Shown: positions 1 to 12,856, counted from the first letter of the stretch. The stretch: DNA of 64,000 nt from Struthio camelus (GCF_040807025.1 NC_090942.1:81201987-81265986); one strand, 5' to 3'. Notes: generated from the letters alone by a model not told the origin. Made by a program: numbers and translations.

Positions 1-866
1 CAGGAGAGACAGCAAGTCCAGTGCTGAGGCAAGCCACTCTTTGAGAGCCTGCTGAGGGAAGTAGCACAATGCCAGAAGTTCATCTCGTTCATCTATTTCT
101 ACTGGCTGTTGCAAACTTCCCCGAGGTTGACAGCCTGGTGCATAGGTTCCCTTTCAAACTTTCTTACTACCCTTCAGTCGCTCCAAATATTAGGGAACTG
201 GAGACCACACCTTTTCTGTTTTTTCTCATAACTGTGTTTTGCTAAGCTCCCCTCACAAATTTCTGCCTGTTCTACGATGAGGTGGTGGGTCTCACCTGTT
301 ATGGACTCAGGTAGATTAGAGCGGATTCTTTCATGCAGATGCCAAGTCACTTGGTCAGATCTTTGCCAGATTGCAGCTTGCTTGACTTTGGTATGATAAA
401 ACCTCTCTCTCTGACACATAATGGAAAACATCAGTGGGTTAGCAGGTGACAATCTCTTTGGAAAGGGCAAACTCAAATTTGCGGCATGTGATTTTAAGAA
501 TAGATATGACAAAGGCATGATGTATGCAGGCAAAAGCATTAAAGATAAACATCAATAAACTGCACATAACTAAGGAGAGATAAGCAATGTATGTTATGTA
601 GAGTGCAATTTTTACTGTTTGAACCTAAACCCATTCAGATGCAAAACTCTTCTACTAAGTACTCCTTGAAGGCTACAGATATAGTAAATAGGATTGCCAA
701 ACTAATGTGAAATACTAAGGTATTTGAGGACAAAACAGCACTGAAAACACTCATGTGCTGCACACGTGCTCAACGTTAGGTGTACATCTATTCCACTAAT
801 CTTGTCACAGAGTACAGGTTAAGCTCTTCAGATGATTTTTCTCCTTAAAATAGAGAACTTCTTGGC
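1..866. other. Intergenic sequence downstream of MANSC1
   Basis: This AT-leaning sequence lies beyond the proposed 3' end of MANSC1. Open frames here, including a 121-codon minus-strand frame at 174-539, resemble no family I recognise, lack flanking splice signals and look like chance. I see no repeat family. In human the next gene on this side is LRP6, but nothing here shows it. Confidence 0.6.
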
Positions 867-884
867 TTACCTTGGATTTGAGTG

Positions 885-890
885 TTTATT
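885..890 (-). terminator. MANSC1: Candidate MANSC1 polyadenylation signal (AATAAA)
   Basis: The plus strand reads TTTATT, so the minus strand carries AATAAA about 215 bases past the MANSC1 stop codon. Sequence 20-40 bases further on is moderately T-rich on the minus strand. It is the only minus-strand AATAAA I found between the stop codon and the window edge. It implies a 3' UTR of about 240 bases, cleaved near 865-870. A longer 3' UTR running off the window is possible. Confidence 0.45.
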
Positions 891-1105
891 TTTAAGATTT
901 ACTAATATACCAAATCTTATACATTACAGCTCAGTGTAGAAATAGCAGTTCTCTTCCCCACCAAAACCATCTGCTGCTTTCCCATTTGTGGCCAAACAGA
1001 ATACATCCCCTTCTAAGATTTCAGCATCTACTGCTCAGTTTTAGAGCAGATCCCTCAGCAATGACCACATTTGCTCCTGACCAGTTATTTCCCCCTCCCT
1101 TCCCA

Positions 1106-2067
1106 TCACACGTCCGCATACATTCCATTGATCAAGTAATCCAGCCTTGTATAATATCTCTTCTGAAGTGATTCGTGGACTTTCTTCCCTGTTAGTGCAA
1201 TAACTAATAACAAGAATATCACCCCAAAAAGTAAGGCCGCTACAAGGCTGCTTTTTTCTCCCAACTGAACGACACCCTCCCACCTCAAAAGGTCCTCTGG
1301 CAAGTAGTTTTCTGAATCAGATGGCTCATAACCTTCATGATTGTTTTGGAAAGCTGTGGGGGACTCATTACTAGACAGAGCAAAATCTGAAGAAGAGAAG
1401 GGGGTGACATGGTTGGTGTCATTGGAGGAGACAGCTGCTAGCACCCAAGGGGTGGCTGGCCTTCTCTGCCTCAACTCAGTGCTGCCGTTTGTGGTCCCCT
1501 GGTTGGTCGCAGTGGTAAAAGCAGAAGTTGTGGGGCTGGAAAAAGGAACATGAGTAGTGGCAACACCAGTGGCCAGGCTGCCAGGTTCAGCTCTAGGCAG
1601 AAAGGTAGCTGAGGTGGTGGTGAGGGCACCAGGTTTAGCAGCAGCAGTTGGCAGAGAGCTTGTACTGGACTGCAGCCTGGTGACATTCGTAGGCAGAGGA
1701 GCAGTGGTGGTACTGCTGGGTTCAGAGACAATGGACTGAGTCATGGGGACTGAAGTGGAAGGATTTCCAGCTCCAACAGAGAAAGTCACATTTGTAGGCA
1801 GCAGGTTATTTACTTTCTGCCTTGGGGTGGAGTCTAAGCTCTCAGAATGCTTTGTCCCTTGTATTTTAGGCAAATCTGTATGAAATTCACTACGGTCTAT
1901 GTGTTTGGCCATGTGGTTTGGGAGTTCAGCTGCCGGATGAAAGTCAGATAGTTGTAAAGCAGTGGTGAGGTTCAGATGGCTCATCTGACTGTGAGAAATA
2001 AAGGCTCCAACATCTGAAGATGAAGAGGATCCATTTTTGAAGGATGCATCCTCCAGAGCATGGGTGT
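1106..2067 (-). CDS. MANSC1: MANSC1 coding exon 3: mucin-like stalk, transmembrane helix and tail
   Basis: This last coding exon encodes residues 121-440 and the stop. The minus-strand acceptor is a T-rich tract ending in CTAG just before 2067. The exon completes the split codon (G|AC, Asp121), so the earliest Met of the visible long frame (residue 149, position 1984) is internal and not a start. Residues 149 to about 370 are very rich in Ser, Thr, Pro and Ala, with several N-glycosylation sequons. The hexapeptide LPTNVT occurs twice (residues 210-215 and 245-250). A hydrophobic helix at about 394-412 is followed by a basic stop-transfer stretch. The roughly 28-residue tail ends RLDYLINGMYADV, close to the human MANSC1 C-terminus as I know it. 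The total of 440 residues compares with 431 in human. The product is inferred to be a type I membrane glycoprotein of poorly known function. Confidence 0.93.
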
Positions 2068-2614
2068 CTAGAAACAGAAAGGAAATACCAGTATTTAATA
2101 ATTCAATCTATTTTTGACTACCACAGGCTTACTCTGATCATTTTCATTTCTTAGTAAAAGAGATATAAATGGAGTCCAGAAAGTAATGACTGATAAATCT
2201 GAGGCATCAAGATCTTTTCTTTTAAAATATGCAGAGTGACTTTTAAATTCTGTCTGTGTCACGAGACCCCTCAAGTTGAAACCTGGACACAACAGACCCT
2301 GACTGCAGCTTCTTACGTAATGCACCTGTACAGAGCCATCATCCAAATTTGGTCGAATTTTATGCAGTATGAGCATATTGCATGCATGTAAGTGTTTATT
2401 CAGAGGTGAAAAGCAAAGTGAGTAGGCCCATTGTCTTTAATCCATCCTTAGTCTCTGTCGATAAAGAAGTGGATATTATCAACATCACTTTTATCTGTTA
2501 GGCTTATATATTTCCACCAAGATAATTATATACTCCCCTTTCTTGTAATATGTAAACACCCTGTGATTGTTGGATATAATTTCATTCACATATAAGAATT
2601 GGCTTATGATCAAA

Positions 2615-2740
2615 GGTAGCAATAATATCTCCATTTTATAGACTGGGACCTGAGCAGAGAGAGGCGAAGTGACTTGTCAAAAGTCATGTGGGAAATCTGT
2701 GGCAGTCTCGGTGCCTTGATGACAAGTCTCTTAAGCTTTA
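2615..2740 (-). repeat. Ancient MIR-like SINE relic, antisense
   Basis: The plus strand has the reverse complement of the MIR core region. A CCATTTTATAG motif corresponds to the '...TGTAAAATGG' end of the core. It is followed by a CAGAGAG...GAAGTGACTTG stretch corresponding to 'CAAGTCACTTAACCTCTCTG'. The similarity is diverged but spans over 80 bases in the right order. MIR relics predate the mammal-bird split in part, so a bird locus can carry one. The assignment is from memory of the consensus. Confidence 0.6.
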
Positions 2741-3559
2741 GGAACACCTGGAATTAGCATGTAAAAGTGCTTTACTCCAGTTCCATGCACATGACTGCCA
2801 CATTCTGATATTTTACTAGACAGACAAGGTGTCCCTGAGACATCCATTTACAAATAAAGTAGGAACAGTTCCTAATTTATATGGGATTACTCCTTCTTAA
2901 CTGTAACAAAACAGGCTGTATTCCCAGCAACTTGCATACTACATGGCGGTGAACCAGGCCTGTACAGGTTACAAACTACATTTCTGATCAAAGTACTTGG
3001 CCAATGAAGGATCTAAGATGGCTAGTTGAGTGTTTTCCATATAGCAAAGTGAAATTACATGAAATTGCCACTGGAATAATTCAAGGATTTTAATGCCCTG
3101 CTTGGAGAATGCAAACAAATGTTGCACAAGTTCCCAAAATGCCTGGTAAAGCCAGTGAATTCCGTTTTTCCAGTATCGTGGTAGAATATGCCTTTCAAAT
3201 ATAAATCCAGCCACAGCCCAAAAGTTCTTGGAAAGATTGGCTAACTGGCGCAGAATTTGTGTCCTTACTGTTATTGTCCAGCCGCCACAGGGAGCACTGG
3301 AAAGAGGACATGCTCTTGAGCAGTTCTGACTCTCACTCATCTGTCTTTTGCAGAAACAAAAAGGTTTGTTAACTGCCATGGAATTGAAATAACAAAAAGT
3401 CTATGATATTTTCACGGTCACTTTTTTTTCGGCTAGGAACTCTTTCCTTTCCAGAGGGACGAATTTATTTCAGTTTTATTATATTTACAGAGAAGCCTAT
3501 TTGGCTGCTGTTCTAGTATACCTCCAAGCCTTCTGACTGCACCAAAAACTGAAATGGGA

Positions 3560-3586
3560 CAAACAAACAAACAAACACAAAAACCC
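3560..3586 (+). repeat. (CAAA)n simple repeat
   Basis: About five copies of CAAA grade into an A-rich stretch inside MANSC1 intron 2. It may be the tail of an old retroposon, but no body is recognisable beside it. Confidence 0.8.
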
Positions 3587-5815
3587 AAAACTTGGCAGCG
3601 CATTAAACAAAAGCGCAACAACTTACCTTGAACCACAGATACCAATTTTTATCCTAAACTTCCAGCCAAACACCAGCTTGTTAGCAAAGGAAGACCCTAA
3701 AGGGACTCCAACCACAAGGAGTGACTTACAGAGAAGCCATACTCTGATTTTAGAAAGTGACTTGAAATAACAAAATGCTCAGGCATTACCTAAAGCAGAA
3801 ACCGTATGGGCAAAGGCAGTCGAACTCTGGGCTGCTCCTGCAGTGCTGAGCACATTTCCGCATCAGCAAGGAAGCGGCCGGTCACTGCCACCAAGCCAGC
3901 TCCCAGCTTGTTGCTTGTTCCCTGTGCCCAGGGCGCTCCCACGGACATTAGTTAATGTGACTGCCTGCATTAAATAACTCTGCTCCGCATTTTCCGCATG
4001 AAGCACTGACCGTACAGTATGCGTTGTCTCCGTGTTAGACTATAAGCTCCCAAATGTGCTTGCTCAGAACTGCCATGTGTGAGGCAGAGCTGTGGCACTA
4101 GAACAGCTACGCTTGTTGGTGAGAAACAGTAAGGTGCTACACAAGCCACCCTTTAAAAAGACATAGTGGTCCTGCTGATGTTCTCCAAAAGTTTGTCCAA
4201 TAAGCTGTATTAGAAATGAAGCCTCAGGTTTTTGCATCTGAAAACAAACACCTTCTGAGCATACTTTGATGGAATTCGCCAGTCTTGCCTGGGTGTCCTA
4301 GTGGGGTGGGAAAGCCAGGCTCCACAGAAGTACACGAACAGCAGAAATCAGAAATGCTATTCCTTTTTCAGCAATAGCTCTTTGCGACTAGAACCAGGAA
4401 GTGCTTTACTTCACAAGTCATAGGTTGTTTCCATTAGTTAACAGGCCATAAGAAGAGTTAAAAACAAAATTTCACTACTATATGGCTTCAGTAGTCTAAG
4501 TTGCTTTCTTTATTACCAATAGCGTTTTCTTCTCCACTTTTAGTTTGGGTTTCCATGTAACCACATATATACTGTCATTTGGAAAAACAAAGCTTGAAAG
4601 GGTTATCAGTACCGATACCATTTGGTAGCTACCTTTGAAAGCTTATTATCGAAACAGAATGTAAATAAGCTAGCATAATCTTTTCATAACTCAATGCTCA
4701 CAGAAGCCAAAAAATGCAAAATGCAAAACAGACGGTATAGGTAATCAAGTTTTTAACTGAGCCATTACACCATTTGCAGAACAAAAGCATGAGCACAGTT
4801 ACATTTCTTGTTTCTTTATTTGCATCCCCTGTGTTCATCTGGGGGAGAAGGGGCTGGAGAGGAGAGTAGTTGTAATGAGAATCTTAGAGGCACGCAAACC
4901 CACTTGTTGCACACTGCCCAATTCCTGTGTGATTGTGTCTGCACAAAATTATTTGGTAACATTATGTGAATACTCTTTCTACATATCCTGCTGTTGCTCT
5001 GTGCATAGTTCTTCTTGGAAAAGTGCACTTTTTTAGTAAAAGTTCAGCCTAGTACTAAATTTCTGCTCTCTCAAGCAGCCACACTAAAGCCACCTTATGA
5101 ACCCTTGGCAGGATAGTCTAATTCTCATTTTCTTATCTGAGGAGTTCCAACAGGTCTGGTGCAAGTCAATGTCAGCCAACAGCTAACTTGCCACTGCCCA
5201 GATAGTGAGACATTTCTGAGCGTGCAGCCCACATGCCACAAAGCCTTGAGTTTAGTCACTTTGCATCTGTGCTTCAGGTTCCCTAACTGGAAACAGAAAG
5301 TAATTATTAATATTGCCAATTACTCACTAACATCACAGCGATGCTCTGAGGCTTGCCTAACATTTGCTCAGTGTTTCTGCTTATATGTGCATGGCATTCA
5401 TCAGTGTAGCATGAACCCTTTGAACATGCAGCCAGCTACAAGGCCATCATGTTTCTATGCCTTTCAGCAATACTCCTCAGCATTATATACAGGCAATTTT
5501 CTTCAGGCAGAATATATCAAAATAGAAGGAGCTTCTTTGTTTTAAGCAAGGGAAAACTATGAGAAGTTGTGAATCTAATACATGGGAATTTCAGAATGGT
5601 GACGATGTTCCTACTCCAGCTGGGAAGCTGAGCCCGTGCAGATGCTCCCCACACACTTCCCTGTCCATTGCCCACAAGGCGAAAGAAAAGCATTTTCCAA
5701 TTAGACTGCTTGGTTTAAAACCTTTTGCTAAAAATGCAACCCCCAAATATCTGCTCGCTACTGAAAAGCAACAAGTGCAAAAGCCATATAGTGTAGGGAT
5801 CTGTGTTTTTTCCTA

Positions 5816-6854
<1,039 letters not shown>

Positions 6855-7074
6855 CTGATAGCTTTTTTCCCAAACAGCAAGAACGCACGCAGGCTTCTGG
6901 GGTTGGAGTATAAACTGGTTCGGTACCCCTGATGCCTTTGGAGAGTGCCAAGTTTATGTCGATGATGGTATTTTCCATTTTCTCTACTGAACAGTCTTGG
7001 CTTTGGGATGGTGCGGGTATGAGAGACGCGATTACCAGTAGGTAAGTCGGGGACCAGCTGCTCCTGGGAGACAT
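6855..7074 (-). CDS. MANSC1: MANSC1 coding exon 1: start codon, signal peptide, first half of the MANSC domain
   Basis: This exon encodes residues 1-73 plus one base of codon 74. The ATG at 7074-7072 sits in a strong context (CAGCCACCATGT), which fixes the start. A hydrophobic segment (about residues 9-21) forms a signal peptide, with cleavage plausible near residue 26. The MANSC domain then begins at Cys28. It includes the stretch LSKGIRGTEPVYTPTPEAC and the pair Cys66-Cys67, which match human MANSC1 closely. The donor is ATCAG|GTAACC. Exons 1, 2 and 3 (220 + 141 + 962 bases) join to 1323 bases, exactly 440 codons plus stop. The gene is transcribed away from BORCS5. In human it is also known as LOH12CR3. 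A non-coding first exon upstream, as in human, cannot be excluded. Confidence 0.93.
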
Positions 7075-7224
7075 GGTGGCTGGGGCTGGTGCTCGCAGGT
7101 GTCGGGCTGGCTGCTGGGCCTCGGGGCAGCGGGAGGAAACAGGTAGCAGGCTTTCCTCGGCCGAAAACAGGATCGTGCAAGGAGCTTCCTGAAACTTTCA
7201 GCGTAGCAAGAACACACGCCGAGA

Positions 7225-7240
7225 TTTTTTTTTTTTTTTT
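7225..7240 (+). repeat. Poly-T tract (T16) in the MANSC1 5' region
   Basis: Sixteen T on the plus strand form an A16 run on the MANSC1 strand, about 150 bases upstream of the ATG. If transcription starts in the CpG island just beyond, this run would lie in the 5' UTR or a 5' intron. Confidence 0.9.
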
Positions 7241-7254
7241 CTTCCCTTTTACCG

Positions 7255-7517
7255 CTGGAAAAGCTACGCGGCGAGGGCTGCGCAGAGGCGCATTTCGGGC
7301 GGCTGCTTTTCTGGCGGGCCAAAGAGCGGCGGACAGGGCAGCGCAACCCCCTCGCACCGGCCGCCGCGTCCGGGAGGCGGCACCGACCCGGCCCCGCCCG
7401 CCCGCGGGGCGCCGCCGCCGCCGCCGGCTCCGCAGCAGCAGTGGCTCTCCGCCGTGGCGGCCCCGCTCCGCAGGGGCGGGCGGGGGGCTACGCGCGGGGC
7501 TTGCAGCTGTCCGTAGA
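7255..7517 (-). promoter_or_regulatory. MANSC1: CpG island, likely MANSC1 promoter
   Basis: This roughly 260-base block is extremely GC- and CpG-rich compared with the AT-rich sequence on both sides. It includes a (GCC)n run at about 7411-7424 and GC boxes near 7391 and 7473-7487. It lies 180-440 bases upstream of the MANSC1 ATG and has no TATA box, as expected of a CpG-island promoter. G runs of 4, 3 and 6 at 7473-7487 on the plus strand, with another run at 7496-7499, could form a G-quadruplex. The exact start site cannot be read from sequence. Confidence 0.75.
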
Positions 7518-9240
7518 GGAGGGGGGGTGTCTAGGCAAAAGAAAAAAAAAAAAAAACTTCAGCTAAAGCTATTTTTTTTTTAAACTTAAACCCATACAGC
7601 TCCAACTTACACCCGCTTGTTGAGGCTATAATGAAAGCGAACAGCATGCGTATCCTGCACGTTGTGTGCACGACACTGCATGGCACATATTCTATGTGCA
7701 AATGTAGATACACGTATTTGAATGCGTGCGTACGCATTGCCTTTGCTACCTGAGCAAGCCTGTTCAAACCACAGCAAAGTTAAGCACGTGGTGTTTGCTG
7801 AATGGGGCTCATATGTCCGTGCCTGTCTGCTGGGAGTTTGGACTGACTCCTTAGACATGCTTCTCTGAACTGCCTTAGTTCAATTGTTTGCTGCGGTGAT
7901 GCTTTCTACTTGGAATTTTTCATTCCTTTATTTATATATTATTTATTTCTTTTAGGATAGTGTTTAGGAGTAAAAGTGGCCCAGAGAGTAAGGACTATGA
8001 GGAACGAGAAGACTGCTAAATATATTCCTTCTTGTTCAGGTAGCTCATGCTCCATGGCAGTGTGAATAAGTCGCTCTCTGTGTTACGCACAACTATGTTC
8101 TATTGCCTTTGATAGTGCCAAGGTCATGGGCTTAATCTGGCAAGTTTAATATTAGGTGTGGTCCACTGCATGATGAAACACCAAAGGGCAAGTTATTTTA
8201 CATATTGTAGCTTTACAATGGTTAGAGTAGCCTAAAGCAAATAAGGAGTCTGGTCCTGTCTTTTGCAGAGACCTGCTGTGTAAGTTAAGGAAAGGCACGT
8301 AAACCTCTGGGCCACTGTTTCCTGGAGGTCGAGTAAGATATTTTGCTTCTCCGAGGCATGTCTGAGATCCTCCATGGGGATGGGTGTAGCCCTGGCGCAG
8401 CAGCACATCCTGCATCCTGCTTCCTGCTGACCTGCTGCCTGCTGTGCCCTGTTCCAGGTGACAGGCCTGTGCCAAGCGATGGCCGGCTGATTGATCCTTC
8501 ATGCCCTTTCGGTCGCTGCCTCCTTTGTTAGGGCAGCTGGGAAGTGGCTTTTGTACGGATGTGTGTGCTGTAAGAGCTAGGCTGAAGCCACCACCTCATT
8601 TCACATAAAATGGACAATTTTGGCCAATTCCTAATGCTTTGTTGCGATTCTTGCATTCTTGGTACTTTTCTGAAAGTTTCAGCTGCTGGTACTATATAAG
8701 CACATAAGAATCTCAGCTTTTTAATTGAGAAAATGTGTATTTATATTTCTTGGAGATGTGGAAGAATGATTTGGTAGCCAAGTTTCACTTTTCTGGTAAA
8801 CTCGGTAAACTGGTGACATTATTTTCTCTGTTAGAAAAAAGCTGTAAAAGAATGTGAACATTAAAAATATCACACATTAGCCATATCATATGACATAGTG
8901 CATGAACCATGGGAACGAATATTAAAAGCAAGCACAAATATTGCCTGGGCTGTGCATTAGGCAGGACCCTTGCCATCTGCCTTTGTTTTCATAGTCCTGG
9001 TAGAAGCAGATGAGTTGGAAAAAGCTCAAAAAAAAAAAAAGGCTCGTATGTTGTTTGAGCCTTGGTAATACAGGTGTCAGATTTACATATTCTCATGCAG
9101 ATATATGTACAACTGCATACTCTGTGTAGTTTCAAGTACATTAATTTATATACGAGGGGCAGGACACCCCAGAGGACTTGTGTTATGGCCACGTTGAAGG
9201 CAAAATAAGGGATTCATTTACACAACTGACACAATACACC
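7518..9240. other. Intergenic region between the divergent MANSC1 and BORCS5 promoters (left part)
   Basis: It begins with an A15 tract at 7542-7556. The rest is unremarkable AT-rich sequence. I see no exon with splice signals and no recognisable transposon. Frames of up to 116 codons (for example minus strand 8152-8502) match nothing I know. A TATATAAG at about 8693-8700 is isolated and probably chance. Confidence 0.6.
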
Positions 9241-9246
9241 TTTATT
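9241..9246 (-). terminator. Minus-strand polyadenylation signal with GU-rich downstream element
   Basis: The plus strand TTTATT is AATAAA on the minus strand, in the context AAAATAAAGG. Immediately downstream on that strand is a GT-rich stretch (GGTGTATTGTG, then GTTGTG). This is the classical arrangement of a functional poly(A) site. No protein-coding gene ends here. It would suit a minus-strand transcript of about 1.1-1.3 kb starting at the BORCS5 CpG island. This is inference from two short motifs. Confidence 0.4.
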
Positions 9247-9570
9247 TTAATAACATTTTCAATGATAAAACTCCACGTGGCAGACACACACGTTGACTGA
9301 CAGGTAAATTGAAAACTTTTCCGGGGTGGTGCCTACACAAAGTCACACTTTCACGACAATAAATGAAAGCACTTCAGAGAGGAGCAAAGTGTACTTTACA
9401 AACCACTATCTAGAGGTAGCAGTGAAGTTAACCAAAGTTAATTGTGCTGATCCAATGGAGCTAATTTTAAAATTTCCCTCAGCATGACGGATGATGTCAA
9501 AGGACGTTACGACAAGCACCGATCAAGTTCTAATCCTGCATGGATCTTCATGTGCACGCACTGCAAGTCG

Positions 9571-9588
9571 ATGTGATTTAAATCACAT
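9571..9588. repeat. Perfect 18-bp palindrome
   Basis: ATGTGATTTAAATCACAT equals its own reverse complement over 18 bases. It lies between the two promoters. Its form suits a homodimer-binding site or a small cruciform, but no specific factor is identified. Confidence 0.85.
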
Positions 9589-10504
9589 GTGTGAATATTT
9601 GCAGATTCAGAGCTCAAGACTGTGAACTGCATTGGGCCAACAATAGTCTGTTTTTCCAAACAAAATAATTACATTGCTTTAACACTATTCATTTAGGATT
9701 GCTCTTTTGGCAGGAATTAAGCAGCTGTTCAGGTGGTTGAAAGAAAGGTCTAGTATTATCAGGGTACAAAGCCACGTGGAGCAGCTTACTGCTGTACAGA
9801 GTGGTGTTGGATTGGGGTTTTCTCCCTGTAGCCCTCATCTGGGTAACGGTGGATGTGCAGTTCCCACAAGGTAGAGGCTTTATTTTAATGTTAAATTAAA
9901 TCTCAGCAGGAAGCAGTAAAGGCAGCCACGAGAAATAATGCTGAGTTCAGTGCAGAGCTCGCAGAGAGGCACTGCTTTATATCCATAGACAATCCTTTTT
10001 TTCAAGGATTAGGAACAGAAAATTTGTGAGGGAATAGAGTCAGGGACAACCTTCCTGCTTCGCTACCGATTTGATCGCCAGCTACAAAAGCAGTAAGTTT
10101 GAAGCCTCAAAGTACATTTCCTTCTCCTCTTTGCTTGGTGTTTTTTTGTTTCTTGATTTTTTGCTTAACCTAAGTCTCAGGTGAACTTTTGGTCTGGGTG
10201 GCTGTTATCTCATTTCCGCCGCCACGGTAAACACAGAGGGCTACTTCCTGTGTGTTATTATCTGTTAACAACACAGACAAAGGCGGTTAGAAAAAAGAAA
10301 AAGAAAAACAAAAACAAAAAAGGCATGGTAGGACTCTGCCGCTTGCACGTTCCTATTAGGCAGCTTGGGATACGGGCCCCGACACGCGGAGGCTTTGCTC
10401 GCTTTGCCTTAAATCGGGCGGGCGGAAGAGCCGACGGCCGCAATTAAGCAATACAATTAAACGACGAGAGGGGCACCGCTCTGCCCCCGCCGCCGGGAGC
10501 GGAG

Positions 10505-10577
10505 CCCCGCCCCCTCCAGGGGAAACCCCGCCCCCTTCGCGGGGGACCACGCCCCCTCCAGGGAACCCCGCCCCGCG
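10505..10577 (+). promoter_or_regulatory. BORCS5: Array of four GC boxes with ~21-bp spacing
   Basis: CGCCCC cores begin at 10508, 10529, 10550 and 10569, that is 21, 21 and 19 bases apart. Intervening CTCCAGGG-type spacers recur, so this is a short degenerate tandem repeat. GC boxes bind SP/KLF zinc-finger factors. A 21-bp period puts all sites on one face of the helix. No binding is demonstrated. Confidence 0.75.
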
Positions 10578-10613
10578 GTGACCCGGGCGCAGACGCCGCC
10601 GCCGCCGCCGGCC

Positions 10614-10620
10614 CCGGAAG
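10614..10620 (+). promoter_or_regulatory. BORCS5: ETS/GABP-type site (CCGGAAG)
   Basis: This is a consensus ETS core, 37 bases after the last GC box and about 150 bases before the ATG. The motif is common near start sites of housekeeping CpG-island promoters. Confidence 0.5.
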
Positions 10621-10767
10621 CGCCGTGTGCGGGCGGTGCTGGCGGCCGCGGGCAGCGGCGCGGCGCGGCGCAGGGGGCCCCGCGCGGCGCGGCCGGGGCC
10701 GGGGCCGCCGCGAGGGGCGGCGCGGAGGGCGGCGGAGGCCCCGGGGCGGCCGGCGGCGGCGGCGGCC

Positions 10768-10825
10768 ATGGGAGCCGAGCAGAGCGCGGAGGCCGAGGGC
10801 CGCCCCGGCGAGCCGGGCGCCGCAG
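10768..10825 (+). CDS. BORCS5: BORCS5 coding exon 1: myristoylated N-terminus
   Basis: This exon encodes residues 1-19 and one base of codon 20. BORCS5 (myrlysin, formerly LOH12CR1) is a subunit of BORC, the complex on the cytosolic face of lysosomes that recruits the small GTPase ARL8. Through ARL8 it recruits kinesin and moves lysosomes outward. The start is fixed by a strong context (GCGGCCATGG) and by the N-myristoylation motif: Gly2 with Ser6 in MGAEQS, as in human MGSEQS. The donor is CGCAG|GTGGGG. The sequence upstream of the ATG is in frame and open, but only through non-ATG codons, so I reject an N-terminal extension. Exons 1-3 (58 + 144 + 158 bases) total 360 bases, residues 1-120. 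Numbering is collinear with human, where Met31 falls at the same place. The last exon, about 76 residues, lies beyond the window. Confidence 0.93.
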
Positions 10826-11704
<879 letters not shown>

Positions 11705-12836
11705 TGACTGTTTTAAACCTTACTTCCTTTTGTTTTTATGTAATTATGCCTGGCCTTCTCGATGGTGCGTGAACTAGTCTAGTGGTGTGCTGGTAATGCT
11801 CTCAGAGGTAGCTGCGTTTACCGTGGGGTTGGATCAGCCCCAAGCGTGCCAGTTTGCCCTGCACCACTGGTGTGAAAGGCTGCTGATGAGACATGTGCTG
11901 TGTTACATCTCAGTGTACAATGGGGATGCGGTCTCCAGTTTTGGTCTAGGCTCTCCAAAACCTCTGTATGTTACTACCTCAGAGTTGTGACTGTGTGTGT
12001 ATGAATTCACTTAGGCTTGAAATCAAGATTTATTGTTGTGGTTTCTGACTTGCAACGGTTTCTATTCTTATTTTGGAAGAAGAAAAAAAAAATGAGACTT
12101 GGGTGGGGGAGCATCCTCATGCCCCATGTTGACAACCTCCCTTTCTGTCAGTGGACCTCTTAAATTTCCACTAGGTGTCTCTTGTTTTTTCTGTCTATGT
12201 TTCTTTCTTTTTCTTTCTTTTCCTCCCTGTTTTTATTCTTTATTCTCTGCTCCATCTGTTGTCCCTCCTGTTCTGTTCCAAGTGAAGTGAAGCTTTAAAT
12301 CACGGTTGCCTAGCCTACAGTGTACCATAATCACTCATGCACACTGTGGCCTGGCTCTAGCTCCCTCTTTTCTGGAGACCGTGTAGCCTCTTTCTTATTT
12401 GGAAGTCTCTTGAGGGGAAGATGTCTGGAGCAGCCTGCAGGAATTGCTATGATAGCAGCAGTGCGCTCCTGACCTCCTCCTCTCCCTGGAGCAGTGTGGA
12501 TCTGCACGCTTATATGCATATGCTATGTAATAGGCATTCAGTGAGCCAATGCTTTCTAAAGGTTTAAGGCCTACCGCATGTACGTACGTTAGCTGTAGCA
12601 CTCGCGCATGCCTTATGGGCCTGCTGCTCCAGTGAGGAGAAGGAGCTGGGATGTTTAGCTCTCCCCTGCTGCTAGAAGAAATTATATGGGCTTATGCTAC
12701 CGAGGGGTTGGGTGCTAGTGCTTGGGGTGTCACTGATCCATGCATGGCTGTGGGGAAGGTGCGGCAGCCACTTTGCCTTGTGTGCATTACTAGGCATGGT
12801 GTAATGTCCCTTTTTAGACAAGGACTCTTTTCTCTG

Positions 12837-12856
12837 TTTTTTTTTTTTTTTTTTTT
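12837..12856 (+). repeat. Poly-T tract (T20)
   Basis: Twenty T, possibly the reversed tail of an unrecognisable retroposon. No body or target-site duplication is evident. Confidence 0.9.

Larger units (their letters stand above)
9241..10400 (-). ncRNA. Possible divergent lncRNA from the BORCS5 promoter (speculative)
   Basis: The interval runs from the BORCS5 CpG island leftwards to a well-formed minus-strand poly(A) signal at 9241-9246. Human has an annotated non-coding gene, LOH12CR2, on the strand opposite BORCS5 near its 5' end. I see no conserved open frame here, and the transcript is an inference from the promoter type and the poly(A) site. The stretch also holds an 18-bp palindrome (9571-9588) and a purine-rich (A-rich) run at about 10290-10320. 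Confidence 0.25.

Noticed and set aside
1106-1984. A free-standing 292-residue minus-strand gene starting at Met149
   Set aside because: It is the 3' part of MANSC1 exon 3. The frame continues upstream to a good splice acceptor at 2068 and joins two further exons in phase.
2969-3379. 136-codon minus-strand frame in MANSC1 intron 2
   Set aside because: No family recognised and no flanking splice signals that would keep the MANSC1 frame. Its length is unremarkable for six frames over 64 kb.
10627-10767. An N-terminal extension of BORCS5 in frame with the ATG
   Set aside because: It starts with a non-ATG codon and would bury the Gly2 myristoylation signal. The human protein starts at the same Met.
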